From NCBI RefSeq assembly GCF_029958925.1, contig NZ_CP124616.1:1550001-1614000 (forward strand): a DNA stretch of 64,000 nt, read 5' to 3'. The notes under the pieces are model-generated. The model saw only the letters and a list, made by a program, of their open reading frames with translations. It was not told where the DNA came from and searched no databases. The translations under genes were made by a program, and so were the position numbers. Each line of letters begins with the position of its first letter. The stretch's first letter is position 1. This document shows positions 31,441 to 40,761 of the stretch, piece by piece. Source of the stretch: Tropicibacter oceani (GTDB lineage Bacteria > Pseudomonadota > Alphaproteobacteria > Rhodobacterales > Rhodobacteraceae).

Positions 31441-32134
31441 GAATTTGAGCGTGTCGCTGGACGGATTTGCCTTGCAGGCAGACCTGTCGCTGGCGCCGGG
31501 GCGCCGAGTGGCGGTGATCGGACCATCGGGGGCCGGAAAATCCATGCTGCTGGATGTGATCGCGGGGTTCCGGGCGCCGGACCGGGGGCGGGTCCTGTGG
31601 CAGGGGCGCGACCTGACCGCCCTGCCGCCACAAGAGCGGCCGGTGTCAATGCTGTTCCAGGACCAGAACCTGTTTCCCCATCTCAGCGTGACACGAAACC
31701 TGTGGCTGGCGCTGCGGCCCGATGGCGGCAAGCCCGATCCGGCGCAGCAAACCCGCGTCGCGCAAGCGCTGGAGCGGATGGGGCTGGGCGGCATGGGGGA
31801 ACGCAAACCGGCCGAGTTGTCCGGCGGGCAACAGGCGCGCGCGGCCTTGGCGCGGGTGCTGTTGCAGGCACGACCGATCATCCTGCTGGACGAACCGTTT
31901 GCCGCGCTTGGGCCAGCGCTGCGCGCCGAAATGCTGGAGCAGGTCCGCGCGGTGGCGCAAGAGGCGGGGGCGCTGACCCTGCTGGTCAGCCACGACCCAA
32001 CCGACGCGCGCGGCTTTGCCGAGGAAGTGGTCTTTGTCGAGGCGGGGCAAGTGCAGGCGCCGGTCGAGACGGCGGCTTTGTTCGACAACCCGCCCGAGGC
32101 ATTGCGCGCCTACCTGGGGGACAGTGGGGCATAA
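31427..32134 (+). CDS. thiQ: Thiamine ABC transporter ATP-binding protein
   Basis: This 235-residue ATPase powers thiamine import. Walker A GPSGAGKS, Q-loop FQDQNLFPHL, signature LSGGQQAR, Walker B IILLDEPFAALGP and switch histidine SHDPTD are all intact. GTG start at 31427 is preceded 8 nt upstream by a full AGGAGG inside thiP. It is the last gene of the riboswitch-controlled operon. Confidence 0.94.
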   Translation: MLVVENLSVSLDGFALQADLSLAPGRRVAVIGPSGAGKSMLLDVIAGFRAPDRGRVLWQGRDLTALPPQERPVSMLFQDQNLFPHLSVTRNLWLALRPDGGKPDPAQQTRVAQALERMGLGGMGERKPAELSGGQQARAALARVLLQARPIILLDEPFAALGPALRAEMLEQVRAVAQEAGALTLLVSHDPTDARGFAEEVVFVEAGQVQAPVETAALFDNPPEALRAYLGDSGA

Positions 32135-32167
32135 CCCGGGCCGACAGCCTGTTGTGCCTGCGGGGCG

Positions 32168-33079
32168 CTAAAGGGCATCGGGGGGCCCAAAGCGCGCGAT
32201 ACAGTGCCAGACCCGTTTGAGCGTCTGGGTGTGTTCAGGCCCGTTGCGACGCGCCTTTCCAAGGCAGGAGGGGGTAAGGAATTCGCCGTCAAACAGCGAT
32301 CTGGCCAGATCGGCGGTGGGTTTGTCCCGGTAGCGGGCGCAATCGTCCAGCCGCGCGCGCGACATGCGGAACCCGGGATGCCATTCGGTTGCGCACCCGA
32401 GGGCCCTGGCCCAGTCTTCGACAGCGGTGCCCCTGTGGCTTGGGTCAAGCACGATGGCGTGGACGTCGTTTTTCAAGCTGAGGGGGCCGTGGATATGCGC
32501 CTCGATATAGTGGTCGAGGGGGTCAGCGGTGGCCTGCGATGCGCCAAGCAGGGCCAACAGCCCCATCCGGTCGGCGACGCCGAAGTCGTGCGGGCCAAGG
32601 TGGCTGTCAGGATGGCAAAAGGTGGTCCGGGGCAGGACCCCGGGTTTCAACCGCAGATGCGCCGAGCCAAAGCGCGGCGATCCCCCTGTGATCCGATTGG
32701 CGTGGTTCAAGGCGCCGTACTTTGGACGGGCGGCGGGGGTGTCATCTTCATAGGCGCCGCCGAACACGCGACTTTCCCACAGCCATCGCCCTGCGCCGCG
32801 GCCCGTGGCCAGAGCGCCGTTGCTGATGCCGGTTTCGAACTGCGAACGATAGAACCCGTCGCGCGCCAGAGACGCGATCATCGGGGCGCCATCATGCAGG
32901 GCGTCGGGATGAAAGTTGATCGTGACGCAAAGGCCTGGTGCCAGCGGCGGGCCTTTGGCCTTTGCGCGGACATGGTCAATGGCGCGGTCGGCGCTGCAAG
33001 GCGTGTTGGACTTGGGGGTCGGAATCGCTGTCTCCTTGCTTGCTGGCGGCGGCTTTGGCGTGGGCGCGGGTTTGACCAA
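32168..33079 (-). CDS. DUF3626 family protein
   Basis: I recognise the DUF3626 pattern: CSADRAIDHV, then VTINFHPDAL, then DGFYRSQFETGISNGAL, WESRVFGGAYEDDTPAARPKYGALN, SPRFGSAHLRLKP, ATFCHPDSHLG-like and YIEAHIHGPLSL. Invariant His, Glu and Arg residues in these blocks suggest an enzyme, but I know no established reaction. There is no signal peptide. The only available start in frame is TTG at 33079, with a proline-rich N-terminus, so the true start is uncertain. It converges on thiQ. Confidence 0.75.
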   Translation of the reverse strand: MVKPAPTPKPPPASKETAIPTPKSNTPCSADRAIDHVRAKAKGPPLAPGLCVTINFHPDALHDGAPMIASLARDGFYRSQFETGISNGALATGRGAGRWLWESRVFGGAYEDDTPAARPKYGALNHANRITGGSPRFGSAHLRLKPGVLPRTTFCHPDSHLGPHDFGVADRMGLLALLGASQATADPLDHYIEAHIHGPLSLKNDVHAIVLDPSHRGTAVEDWARALGCATEWHPGFRMSRARLDDCARYRDKPTADLARSLFDGEFLTPSCLGKARRNGPEHTQTLKRVWHCIARFGPPDAL

Positions 33080-33223
33080 TGCGGCCTTGGGGACAGGACC
33101 GGCCGGCAGGTGAGGGCAGGTTAGCCGGATCGTCGCCCTTCGGGCCAGCGCTATCCGTGCGTGCCCTTGGTATCGGTTCGCAGGGCGGCGGATGCCTGAC
33201 GAGGTCAGCCCAAGCAGACCCCA

Positions 33224-33254
33224 AAGAAAAAGCCCCGCCGATTGGGCGGGGCTT
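33224..33254 (-). terminator. Intrinsic terminator of the petABC operon
   Basis: On the minus strand AAGCCCCGCC (33254-33245) pairs with GGCGGGGCTT (33239-33230), followed by a T-rich stretch interrupted by one C, just after petC. Confidence 0.9.
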
Positions 33255-33281
33255 GGTGTTTTCAGATCCGCAAGCGGCGGA

Positions 33282-34076
33282 TCAGCCTTGCTTGGCCTTG
33301 CGCTTGACCGGCGACCAGATGCGCTTGTTGGTCAGGTAGAGCAGCACCGAGAGGATCACCAGGAACAGAACGCCGGTGAAACCGGCCTGTTTGCGGGCCA
33401 TCATCTTGGGCTCGGCAGTCCACATCAGGAAGGCCGAAACGTCCTGCGCCATGTGGTGCACCGAGTTGTCGTGACCGTCGGCATATTCCACCAGACCATC
33501 GGACAGCGGCGGGGCCATCGAAATCCAGCCGCCCGGGAAGGCGTGGTTTTCGTACAGGATGGTGCCTGCCTCTTCCTTTTCCTCACCGGTGTAACCGGCA
33601 AGCAGCGAAGCGATATACTCGGGGCCGCCAATGCCCTTGACGAACTGGTTGATGCCCAGACCGTAGGGGCCGTGGAAACCGGCACGGGCCTTCGCCATAA
33701 GCGACAGGTCAGGGGCGCCAGCACCGGTGTTGGCCGGGAAGTTGTCAGACGGCTTGGCCGGGCGGAAATCTTCGAGCTCTTCGTCGTAGACCTCAAAGTT
33801 CTGCTCGGCGTAGGCGCGCACTTCGTCCTCGGAGTAGTGCGGGCCACCTTCGTCGGCCAGGGTGCGCAGCGGCACGAACTTCAGCCCGTGGCAGGCTGCG
33901 CAGACTTCGGTAAAGACCTGAAGGCCACGCTGCAGCTGGAACTGGTCGTAGGTGCCAAAGGGGCCTTCGAACGAGAACGCAAAGTCCTCGACGTGGGCCT
34001 CGCCACCGGCAGCATAGGCGCTGCCGGCAGAAAGGGTCAGGGCCGTCAGGGCCGAGAGGGTGAGTTTCTTGAACAT
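33282..34076 (-). CDS. petC: Cytochrome c1 of the bc1 complex
   Basis: This haem c subunit passes electrons from the Rieske protein to soluble cytochrome c. A Sec signal ([22 protein letters not shown]) precedes the mature protein. The haem motif CAACHG is in [17 protein letters not shown]-terminal membrane anchor ([22 protein letters not shown]) follows the distal-ligand region. Last gene of petABC, 18 nt after petB. Confidence 0.97.
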   Translation of the reverse strand: MFKKLTLSALTALTLSAGSAYAAGGEAHVEDFAFSFEGPFGTYDQFQLQRGLQVFTEVCAACHGLKFVPLRTLADEGGPHYSEDEVRAYAEQNFEVYDEELEDFRPAKPSDNFPANTGAGAPDLSLMAKARAGFHGPYGLGINQFVKGIGGPEYIASLLAGYTGEEKEEAGTILYENHAFPGGWISMAPPLSDGLVEYADGHDNSVHHMAQDVSAFLMWTAEPKMMARKQAGFTGVLFLVILSVLLYLTNKRIWSPVKRKAKQG

Positions 34077-34094
34077 CTCAAACGGTCCTTTCGA

Positions 34095-35432
34095 TTACTC
34101 AGCCGGGGTGCCGGCTGCGTCACCCTTGGCTTTGCCATAGTGATCGTTGAAGTCGGCTTCGATGGTGTCGGGGGTCGGAAGCGGCTTTTCGATCACGCCC
34201 AGCAGGGGCAGGATGACGAGGAAGTAGGCAAACCAGTAGGCCGAGGCGATCAGCGAAATCCAGTCATAGGGATATTCGGCGGGCATCGCACCAACCCACA
34301 TCAGCACCATGAAGTCGATGGCCAACAGCCAGAACCACCATTTCAGCATCGGACGGAACCGTGCGGAACGAACCGAAGAGGTGTCCAGCCAGGGTGCCAG
34401 CGCCATCACGGCAATCGCACCGAACATCGCCAGCACGCCAAAGAACTTGGCGTCGATGATGCCACCGGTCACGAAGGACGCGATCTGGACAACCCAGACA
34501 TCGGCGGTAAAGGCGCGCAGGATCGCGTAGAACGGCAGGAAGTACCATTCGGGAACGATGTGTGCGGGCGTCGCCAGCGGGTTTGCCTCGATGTAGTTGT
34601 CGGGGTGGCCCAGGTAGTTGGGCATGAAACCGACGATGGCGAAGAACACGACCATGACGACCGCCAGGGCAAAGACGTCCTTGATCACGAAATACGGCCA
34701 GAAGGGCAGGGTGTCCTTTTCGGCGTCTGCTTTCGAGGTGCGGCGCACTTCGACACCGGTCGGGTTGTTGTTGCCCGTGGTGTGGAAGGCCCAGATGTGA
34801 ATGGCGACAAGCGCGGCAATCACGAAGGGCAGCAGGTAGTGCAGCGAGAAGAAGCGGTTCAGCGTGGCGTTGTCCACGGCCGGTCCGCCCAGCAGCCAGG
34901 TCTGGATCGGCTCACCGATCAGCGGGATCGCCCCGAACAGGCCGGTGATCACGGTCGCACCCCAGAAGGACATCTGACCCCAGGGCAGAACGTAGCCCAT
35001 GAAGGCGGTGCCCATCATCGCCAGGTAGATCAGCATACCGATGATCCAGGTGATTTCGCGCGGCGCCTTGTACGACCCGTAATAGAGGCCGCGGAAGATG
35101 TGCAGGTAGACCGCAACAAAGAACAGCGATGCGCCGTTGGCGTGCATGTAGCGGATCATGTGACCGCCGTTCACGTCGCGCATGATGTGCTCGACGCTGG
35201 CAAAGGCCAGGTCGACATGGGGGGTGTAGTGCATCACCAGCACGATGCCGGTGACGATCATGTGCACCAGGCAGTAGGCCAGGACGATGCCCCAGATCCA
35301 CATCCAGTTCAGGTTCTTGGGTGTGGGGATCATGATCGTGTCATAGATCAGGCCGACGATGGGAAGCCGCTTGTGCAGCCACTTTTCGCCGCCCGTCTTT
35401 GGTTCGTAATGGTCGTGCGGAATACCAGACAT
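34095..35432 (-). CDS. petB: Cytochrome b of the bc1 complex
   Basis: The 445-residue quinol-oxidising subunit has eight transmembrane helices and two b haems. [17 protein letters not shown] and the paired His residues in [20 protein letters not shown] are haem-ligand regions. [12 protein letters not shown] contains the PEWY motif of the quinol-oxidation site. The length matches alphaproteobacterial cytochrome b. Central to respiration in this host. Confidence 0.98.
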   Translation of the reverse strand: MSGIPHDHYEPKTGGEKWLHKRLPIVGLIYDTIMIPTPKNLNWMWIWGIVLAYCLVHMIVTGIVLVMHYTPHVDLAFASVEHIMRDVNGGHMIRYMHANGASLFFVAVYLHIFRGLYYGSYKAPREITWIIGMLIYLAMMGTAFMGYVLPWGQMSFWGATVITGLFGAIPLIGEPIQTWLLGGPAVDNATLNRFFSLHYLLPFVIAALVAIHIWAFHTTGNNNPTGVEVRRTSKADAEKDTLPFWPYFVIKDVFALAVVMVVFFAIVGFMPNYLGHPDNYIEANPLATPAHIVPEWYFLPFYAILRAFTADVWVVQIASFVTGGIIDAKFFGVLAMFGAIAVMALAPWLDTSSVRSARFRPMLKWWFWLLAIDFMVLMWVGAMPAEYPYDWISLIASAYWFAYFLVILPLLGVIEKPLPTPDTIEADFNDHYGKAKGDAAGTPAE

Positions 35433-35444
35433 TCGCGCGTCTCC

Positions 35445-36008
35445 TTATCCCAGCAGGATGGTGGTTTCGTCGACAAACTCGGCCGGCGGGACCGGCAGGT
35501 TCTCGGGGGCGGGGCCTTTGCGGATGCGGCCAGCGGTGTCGTAGTGCGACCCGTGGCAGGGGCAGAACCAGCCGTCATATTCGCCGGCGCCATCGCCCAG
35601 CGGAACGCAGCCAAGGTGCGTACACACGCCCATCATCACCAGCCATTCGCCGTTTTCGTCCAGCGTGCGGTTGGCATCCGAAGCGTCTGCGCCGCCGTCG
35701 ATGTTGGCGTTGCGCGCAACCGGGTCGACCAGCTGCGACATTTCGACGGCGCGGCCTTCCTCGATCTCGGTCTCGGTGCGGCGGCGGATGAAGACGGGCT
35801 TGCCCAGCCATTTCACCGTCAGCTGCGAGCCGATTTCAAGACCCGACACATCCACGCGGATGGACGACAGGGCCCGGACATCGGCCGAGGGGTTCATTTG
35901 ATTGACCAAGGGCCAGACAACCGCGCCAGCGGCGACGGCCCCGGCACCGGCGGTGGCATAGTAGAGAAAGTCCCTACGGGTGCCTTCGTGATCTTCTGTG
36001 TGTGACAC
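35445..36008 (-). CDS. petA: Rieske iron-sulfur protein of the bc1 complex
   Basis: This 187-residue [2Fe-2S] subunit has a Tat-type N-terminal anchor with [23 protein letters not shown]. The cluster boxes are CTHLGC and CPCHGSHYD, with both Cys-His pairs intact. The start is GTG at 36008, preceded 8 nt upstream by GGAG; an open frame to 36080 lacks support. First gene of petABC. Confidence 0.97.
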   Translation of the reverse strand: MSHTEDHEGTRRDFLYYATAGAGAVAAGAVVWPLVNQMNPSADVRALSSIRVDVSGLEIGSQLTVKWLGKPVFIRRRTETEIEEGRAVEMSQLVDPVARNANIDGGADASDANRTLDENGEWLVMMGVCTHLGCVPLGDGAGEYDGWFCPCHGSHYDTAGRIRKGPAPENLPVPPAEFVDETTILLG

Positions 36009-36218
36009 GAGCTTTGCTCCATTGCTTCGGGGCCGTTGGTCGGCCGCAATACAACCCGGGCCGTGGGAGTCCACAGCCATTCCGCGGGGTATTTAGCGGG
36101 GGTAGACTGAGGCGTCCAGCACACAAAAGCCTTGTGGCTCAATAAGCGCGGATGTGTCGCGGTTGAAACGCGGTTCTGCGGGTGATTATGTAGGACCCGA
36201 GACAAAAAGGGCGCCCAG

Positions 36219-36872
36219 ATGCGACAACTGATTCTTTCCTCCGCACTGCTTGCTGCCATGGCCATTCCCGCCTCGGCAGAGGTGGAACTGTCGTTCTATA
36301 CCGGTTGGCAGACGCTGCCGCACAGCCGCATCACCGGCAAGCTGCCCAACGGTGGCGGCAGCTATGACGAACTGGTCGGATGGGAAGGCAAGCCCTTTGA
36401 AATGCCGCCCTATTATGGCGCGCGCGCAACTTGGTGGCGCAGCGAAACCTTGGGATTCGGCGTCGAATACACGCACACCAAGGCCTATGCGCCCGACAGC
36501 ACGAAAAAGGCGCTTGGCTTTTCCCGGCTCGAGTTTTCCGATGGTCACAACGTTCTGACCGCCAACGTGATCCGCCGCTGGCCGGCCCAGTGGGGGGCAA
36601 TGACGCCCTATGCCGGTGGCGGCCTCGGGATTGCCTTTCCGCATGTGGATGCGGACCATGCCAGCGGCAGCCGCACCTATGGCTTTCAGGTCACAGGCCC
36701 GGCGATGCGCCTGCTGGCCGGTGTGAGCTATCCGATCAACGACCGCTTTTCGATGTTCGGGGAATACCAGTTCACCTATTCGACCAACGAAGGCGAGTTC
36801 GACCAGGGCGGGACCTTCAACACCGACATCAAGACCAACGCGCTGAACGTCGGTATCTCGTTCAACTTCTGA
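36219..36872 (+). CDS. Outer-membrane beta-barrel protein (possibly LpxQ-like lipid A oxidase)
   Basis: This 217-residue exported protein has a Sec signal ([20 protein letters not shown]) followed by alternating amphipathic strands. It ends in the outer-membrane signature ...NVGISFNF with terminal Phe. [28 protein letters not shown] and [17 protein letters not shown] resemble proteins annotated as lipid A oxidases in related bacteria. I cannot confirm catalytic residues, so a general eight-stranded porin-like barrel is equally safe. Confidence 0.75.
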   Translation: MRQLILSSALLAAMAIPASAEVELSFYTGWQTLPHSRITGKLPNGGGSYDELVGWEGKPFEMPPYYGARATWWRSETLGFGVEYTHTKAYAPDSTKKALGFSRLEFSDGHNVLTANVIRRWPAQWGAMTPYAGGGLGIAFPHVDADHASGSRTYGFQVTGPAMRLLAGVSYPINDRFSMFGEYQFTYSTNEGEFDQGGTFNTDIKTNALNVGISFNF

Positions 36873-36877
36873 CGACT

Positions 36878-36900
36878 AGGGCGGGGTAACTCCCCGCCCT
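36878..36900. terminator. Bidirectional hairpin between convergent genes
   Basis: AGGGCGGGG (36878-36886) pairs with CCCCGCCCT (36892-36900) around a 5-nt loop, between the barrel gene and the GST gene. There is no T-run on either side, so it is a terminator by position. Confidence 0.6.
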
Positions 36901-36911
36901 GCCCATGTCGC

Positions 36912-37514
36912 TTATGCCGGGGCGGTGGCCTGCATCGATTCGCGTTGCGCATAGCCGGCGTACCAATCGGCCAGGCCTTCGTGACCGGTGCGCCAGCCGC
37001 GCACGTCATGGCGCAGGTCCAGATACCCCAGCGCGCAGCCGACGGCGATCTGCCCCATGTCCAGCGGCCCGTGCAGATGGCTGAGCCAGCGGGTTTCAAG
37101 CGCATCCAGCGCGCGCGCGATCTTGCCCCATTGGCCGTCGATCCAGTCCTGGAACACCATGTCCGCCGGGCGGAAGCGCATTTCATAGGTGATCAGCACC
37201 GCGGCCTCCATGATGCCATCGGCCGTCGCCTCAAGCGTCAGCGTGTCCCACAGGCGGTCCTGGGGATACAGGGCGGTGCCGGCGCGGTCGTCCAGATAGC
37301 GACAGATCACGCGGCTGTCGTACAGGGTCGGGCCGCTGTCGCGCAGCAGCGCCGGGATCTTGCCCATGGGGTTGGCGGCAATCAGCGCGGAATCCGGCGC
37401 CAGCGGGGTCGTCGCCACGTCGATCAACGTCACCTCGGGCAACAGCCCGGTTTCATGCAGCGTCACCACGACCTTGCGGACAAAGGGAGAGGCGTCGGAT
37501 TTCATCAGTTTCAT
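36912..37514 (-). CDS. Glutathione S-transferase
   Basis: The product has 200 residues. The thioredoxin-like half begins MKLMKSDASPFVRKVVVTLHETGL, with Ser9 or nearby as the likely glutathione-activating residue, then NPMGKIPALL with the cis-proline and LYDSRVICRYLDD with the glutathione-binding Ser. The helical half has MGQIAVGCALGYLDLRH. It is unlike the GST at 9199 in lacking the cysteine tail. Substrate unknown. Confidence 0.9.
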   Translation of the reverse strand: MKLMKSDASPFVRKVVVTLHETGLLPEVTLIDVATTPLAPDSALIAANPMGKIPALLRDSGPTLYDSRVICRYLDDRAGTALYPQDRLWDTLTLEATADGIMEAAVLITYEMRFRPADMVFQDWIDGQWGKIARALDALETRWLSHLHGPLDMGQIAVGCALGYLDLRHDVRGWRTGHEGLADWYAGYAQRESMQATAPA

Positions 37515-37560
37515 GGGGATGTCCTTTGGCTTTTTCGGCAGCCTAGCATGAAAACCCGGC

Positions 37561-38493
37561 TTACCCAGCCTTTGGATGCGTCGCCTCGTAAACCTTCATC
37601 AGATGCACCTGATCGACCGAAGTATAGGCCTGCGTCGTCGACAGGGAGGCATGGCCCAGCAATTCCTGGATCGCCCGCAGATCGCCCCCCGCCGACAGCA
37701 GATGCGTGGCAAAGCTGTGGCGCATGGCATGCGGCGTGGCCGTGGCGGGCAGGCCCAGCTGCATCCGGGCCTTTTCGGTGACCTTCTGGATCAGCCGCGG
37801 GTTCAGCGGACCGCCGCGGGCGCCGCGAAACAGCGGTTTGTCCGGCTCCATCGGGTGTGGGCACAGGCTCAGGTAGGTGTCGACCGCGCGGCGGGCGACC
37901 GGCAGCACCGGAACGATGCGTTCCTTGCGGCCCTTGCCCAGAATGCGCATCGTCTCGCCCAGCGGCAGATCGCGGCCGGTGATGCCGAGGGCCTCGGATA
38001 TGCGCAGCCCGCAGCCATAAAGCAGCGTGACCACGGCCGCGTCGCGCGCCCCGATCCAGCCTTGCGTTGCCTGCAGTTCGACGGTGTCGATCATGGCGCG
38101 CGCGGCGTCTTCGGTCAGCGGGCGGGGCAGCTTTTTCTGGAACTTGGGGGCGCGGGCCGACAGAACGGCGGTGGGTTCATACCCTTCGCGTTCGGACAGC
38201 CAGCGGTAAAAGCTTTTGACCGCCGACAGCTTGCGCGCCATGGAACGTGGCGCCACGTCCTGTGCGCGCAGATGGGCCATCCAGGCCCGCATGTCCGGGG
38301 TCGTCACCCGCGCCAGCGGCGCCAAGCCCTGGGGCTGGCCATGGTGCAGGGTCAGGAAGGTGATGAAATCCAGCACATCGACCTGATAGGCCTTGATGGT
38401 GTTGTCGGACGCGGCCTTGAGCGCCTTGGCCGCCTCAAGCCAACTGGCCAGCGCATCCCGCGCCGCCGCGGAGATTTCGAAAGGCGTGGACAT
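37561..38493 (-). CDS. xerC: Tyrosine recombinase XerC
   Basis: XerC with XerD resolves chromosome dimers at dif. The 310-residue protein has an N-terminal SAM-like core-binding domain and a catalytic domain with Arg164 (CGLRISE), Lys188, His255-x2-Arg258 (HAMRHS), His281 (LLGHAS) and the nucleophile Tyr290. All six catalytic residues are present. It follows DUF484 on the same strand after 12 nt, the typical DUF484-xerC pair. ATG 38493 is preferred over the adjacent GTG. Confidence 0.95.
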   Translation of the reverse strand: MSTPFEISAAARDALASWLEAAKALKAASDNTIKAYQVDVLDFITFLTLHHGQPQGLAPLARVTTPDMRAWMAHLRAQDVAPRSMARKLSAVKSFYRWLSEREGYEPTAVLSARAPKFQKKLPRPLTEDAARAMIDTVELQATQGWIGARDAAVVTLLYGCGLRISEALGITGRDLPLGETMRILGKGRKERIVPVLPVARRAVDTYLSLCPHPMEPDKPLFRGARGGPLNPRLIQKVTEKARMQLGLPATATPHAMRHSFATHLLSAGGDLRAIQELLGHASLSTTQAYTSVDQVHLMKVYEATHPKAG

Positions 38494-38505
38494 CACGCCC
38501 GCCCC

Positions 38506-39216
38506 TCAGGACAGCCAGCGCCGCATGGCCCGTTCGAAAACGCCGCCGAAAAAGGCCAGAAGGTCGGTGCCTTGCTGCGGGGTGAACATGTGCGGATCTT
38601 CCGATCCCATGACCAGAAGGCCGGGCAGGCGGCCGGGGCCGAAGTCCAGCTTGAGACAGGCCTCGGAGCGCATCCAGCCGGATTTGTCGCCGTAAATTCG
38701 CGTCTCTCCGGTTTCGATCTGGCGCAGGGTCACCGGGCGCAACGGCGCCTCGCGCCCGTCCGAGACATAGTCGCTGACAAAACCGGGTTCGGCCACCGAC
38801 AGTACATCGCCCAGCCGCGTCACGGCCAGCTCGCCCTCGGCGTTGGCGGATTCAAGCACAAGGCGCACGGTGTCGACGCGCAGGATCTGCGCCACTTCGC
38901 CGGCCAGGTCATGCAGGAAGGGTTCGAATTCGACCGGGTCCAGCATGCGCAGCACGGCGCGGTGAATCTGGTTGGTGCCGGCCAGGTTTTCATAGGCCGC
39001 CGCGATGACAGAGCGATGGGTGTCCTCAAGCCGGTCAAGCCGCGCCTCGAGCCGTTCCATCGCGATGCCGCGCAGGTCGATGATGTTGCCACCCATGGCG
39101 CGTTCGTTCGCCGCGATCAGCGCATGCATCAGATCCTTGTCATCCAAGATGATGTCAGGTTGGGAAATGATGGTTTCCCGAATCGAATCTTCGATGCGCT
39201 GGCTGCTGCTGGTCAT
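38506..39216 (-). CDS. DUF484 family protein (GAF-like)
   Basis: The product is a 236-residue cytoplasmic protein. Its N-terminal helical part (IRETIISQPDIILDDKDLMHAL) leads to a GAF-like domain, ending RLPGLLVMGSEDPHMFTPQQGTDLLAFFGGVFERAM. This is the DUF484 pattern. Function is unknown; it is commonly encoded just before xerC in proteobacteria and may be linked to chromosome segregation. Confidence 0.9.
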   Translation of the reverse strand: MTSSSQRIEDSIRETIISQPDIILDDKDLMHALIAANERAMGGNIIDLRGIAMERLEARLDRLEDTHRSVIAAAYENLAGTNQIHRAVLRMLDPVEFEPFLHDLAGEVAQILRVDTVRLVLESANAEGELAVTRLGDVLSVAEPGFVSDYVSDGREAPLRPVTLRQIETGETRIYGDKSGWMRSEACLKLDFGPGRLPGLLVMGSEDPHMFTPQQGTDLLAFFGGVFERAMRRWLS

Positions 39217-39369
39217 GGCGATCCTGTACTGCTTTCGGGCCGCCCCTTTGCGGGTCGGTCATCTTTTGGTTGACCCTGTTTGGCCCCGCGCCCCCGCCGC
39301 TGTCAAGAAAAAGGGGGCAAGAGAGGCGGGAAACCGGGGCGGGCGCGGAATGCGGATCACAGCGCCAGA

Positions 39370-40062
39370 TCAGGCGGCGATGGCCGCGCTGTCCATATCG
39401 CCCGAGACAAAGCGAAAGCCCGCGCCGCGCGCCGTTTCGATGTCGACCGCCCCGCCCGAGGCGGCCAGTTGCGCCCGCAGGTTGCACATGTAGACGTCGA
39501 AAACCCGGGGGTCGGGTTCGTTTTCCAGGCCGTAGATATGCGTCAACAGGGTTTCGCGCGTGACCAGCCGGCCGGGGCGCAGCGCGATGAATTCGAGGAC
39601 TTCATAGACCTTGGGGGTCAGTTTCAATCGGACATCGCCCAGATGCGCGCGGTGGTGCATCAGGTCGATGCGCAGCGGGCCGTATTGCAGCACCGGACGG
39701 CCCAGCCCATGGGCGCGCCGGGCAACCGCCTGCAGGCGTGCAAGGATTTCCTCGGTCGGGCTTTGCGGGTCGATGACTGTATCGGCCCCGGCCATCAGCC
39801 AGGCGGCTGTTTGTTCGGGGGTGGCATCGCGGGCGATCAGGGCGATGGGCGCGCGCGAACGGGCGCTGCGCAGGCTTTCCAGGTCGATTCCGTCGCGGTC
39901 AAGCTGGCTGGCGGCCAGAACCAGCAGGTCCGCCTGACCGATCTGCAAATAATGCATCAGGTCCTCGGGCCGGTCGGTCCGGGTCAGCAGTGTCCCGTTG
40001 GTCACCAGCTCTTGTGCCAGGGTCATCATGTCCCAATTGGTTTCGGCGATCAGGTAACGCAT
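39370..40062 (-). CDS. CtrA-like winged-helix regulator with degenerate receiver domain
   Basis: This 230-residue protein has the OmpR/CtrA layout. Residues 1-118 follow the receiver fold but lack its chemistry: the acidic pocket reads ETN (7-9), the phospho-acceptor position is Ala50 in DLLVLA, the switch Thr/Ser is Ala77, and the conserved Lys is Asp98. Residues 125-225 form a winged helix close to CtrA (LKLTPKVYEVLEFIALRPGRLVTRE, RVFDVYMCNLRAQL). It should bind DNA without phosphorylation. AAGGAG lies 7 nt before ATG 40062. Its target genes are unknown. Confidence 0.88.
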   Translation of the reverse strand: MRYLIAETNWDMMTLAQELVTNGTLLTRTDRPEDLMHYLQIGQADLLVLAASQLDRDGIDLESLRSARSRAPIALIARDATPEQTAAWLMAGADTVIDPQSPTEEILARLQAVARRAHGLGRPVLQYGPLRIDLMHHRAHLGDVRLKLTPKVYEVLEFIALRPGRLVTRETLLTHIYGLENEPDPRVFDVYMCNLRAQLAASGGAVDIETARGAGFRFVSGDMDSAAIAA

Positions 40063-40250
40063 CCGCTTGCTCCTTGCTGTTCTGGCCGGGAGCCCCCAAG
40101 GCCATGACAGCCCGCAAAGGGGCCACCCACATGGCAAATCGTGATCCGTCCCGGTGTCTTCTGACGGCAGGATGGATCGGAATCAGTGCGTTCTGTCACC
40201 AAGGTCAGGGATAGCGGCGAAATATGGTCGAAATGTGGACAGAACGCGGC

Positions 40251-40292
40251 ATGACCTGCGTCAATGCGCGGCCTGCCGTCCCGCGCGATACT
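40251..40292 (+). promoter_or_regulatory. FNR/CRP-type box and -10 element upstream of usp
   Basis: ATGACCTGCGTCAA at 40251-40264 matches the FnrL-type consensus TTGAY-N4-RTCAA in all but the first base. GATACT at 40287-40292 is a good -10. With a start site at about 40299 the box is centred near -41.5, the class II activator position. Confidence 0.6.
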
Positions 40293-40317
40293 GACGGGCA
40301 AAACGGAGATCAGGACC

Positions 40318-40731
40318 ATGTATACCAACATTCTTGTGCCCATCGCCTTTGAAACCGGCGGCGATGAAAAGTCGAAGGCAGCGATCGAAATCGCGCAGGT
40401 TCTTGCGGCGAAAGGGGCCAGGATCACGCTTTTGCACGTCATGGAGCGCGTTCCTGGCTATGCCATCAGCTACCTGCCAGCGGATTACTCGGCGCAGGCG
40501 CGTCAGGCGATCGCGGGCGAGCTGGCCGATATGGCCGCCGATATCAAGGGCGGCCGCGGGCTGGTGATCGAAGGCCACTCCGGGCGCACCATCCTGGACT
40601 GGGCCAAGGATCACGAAGTCGATCTGATTGTCATCGCGTCGCATCGTCCGGGCATGCAGGATCTTTTGCTGGGCTCGACCGCAGCGCAGGTTGTGCGCCA
40701 CGCCGCATGTGCTGTGCACGTACTGCGTTGA
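40318..40731 (+). CDS. Universal stress protein UspA family
   Basis: This 137-residue single-domain Usp starts MYTNILVPIAFETGG. The ATP-binding signature appears as VIASHRPGMQDLLLGSTAAQVVRHAACAVHVLR (G-x2-to-9-x-GST form). Usps help cells survive stasis and oxygen limitation. An FNR-type box upstream suggests induction at low oxygen, as for several alphaproteobacterial usp genes. A hemerythrin gene follows after 30 nt, probably in the same transcript. Confidence 0.93.
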   Translation: MYTNILVPIAFETGGDEKSKAAIEIAQVLAAKGARITLLHVMERVPGYAISYLPADYSAQARQAIAGELADMAADIKGGRGLVIEGHSGRTILDWAKDHEVDLIVIASHRPGMQDLLLGSTAAQVVRHAACAVHVLR

Positions 40732-40761
40732 CTTATCGCGCCCGGTCCACACTTTGCGGGT

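Noticed and set aside
33192-36005. 937-codon plus-strand open frame over petABC
   Set aside because: It is antisense to unmistakable cytochrome c1, cytochrome b and Rieske genes.
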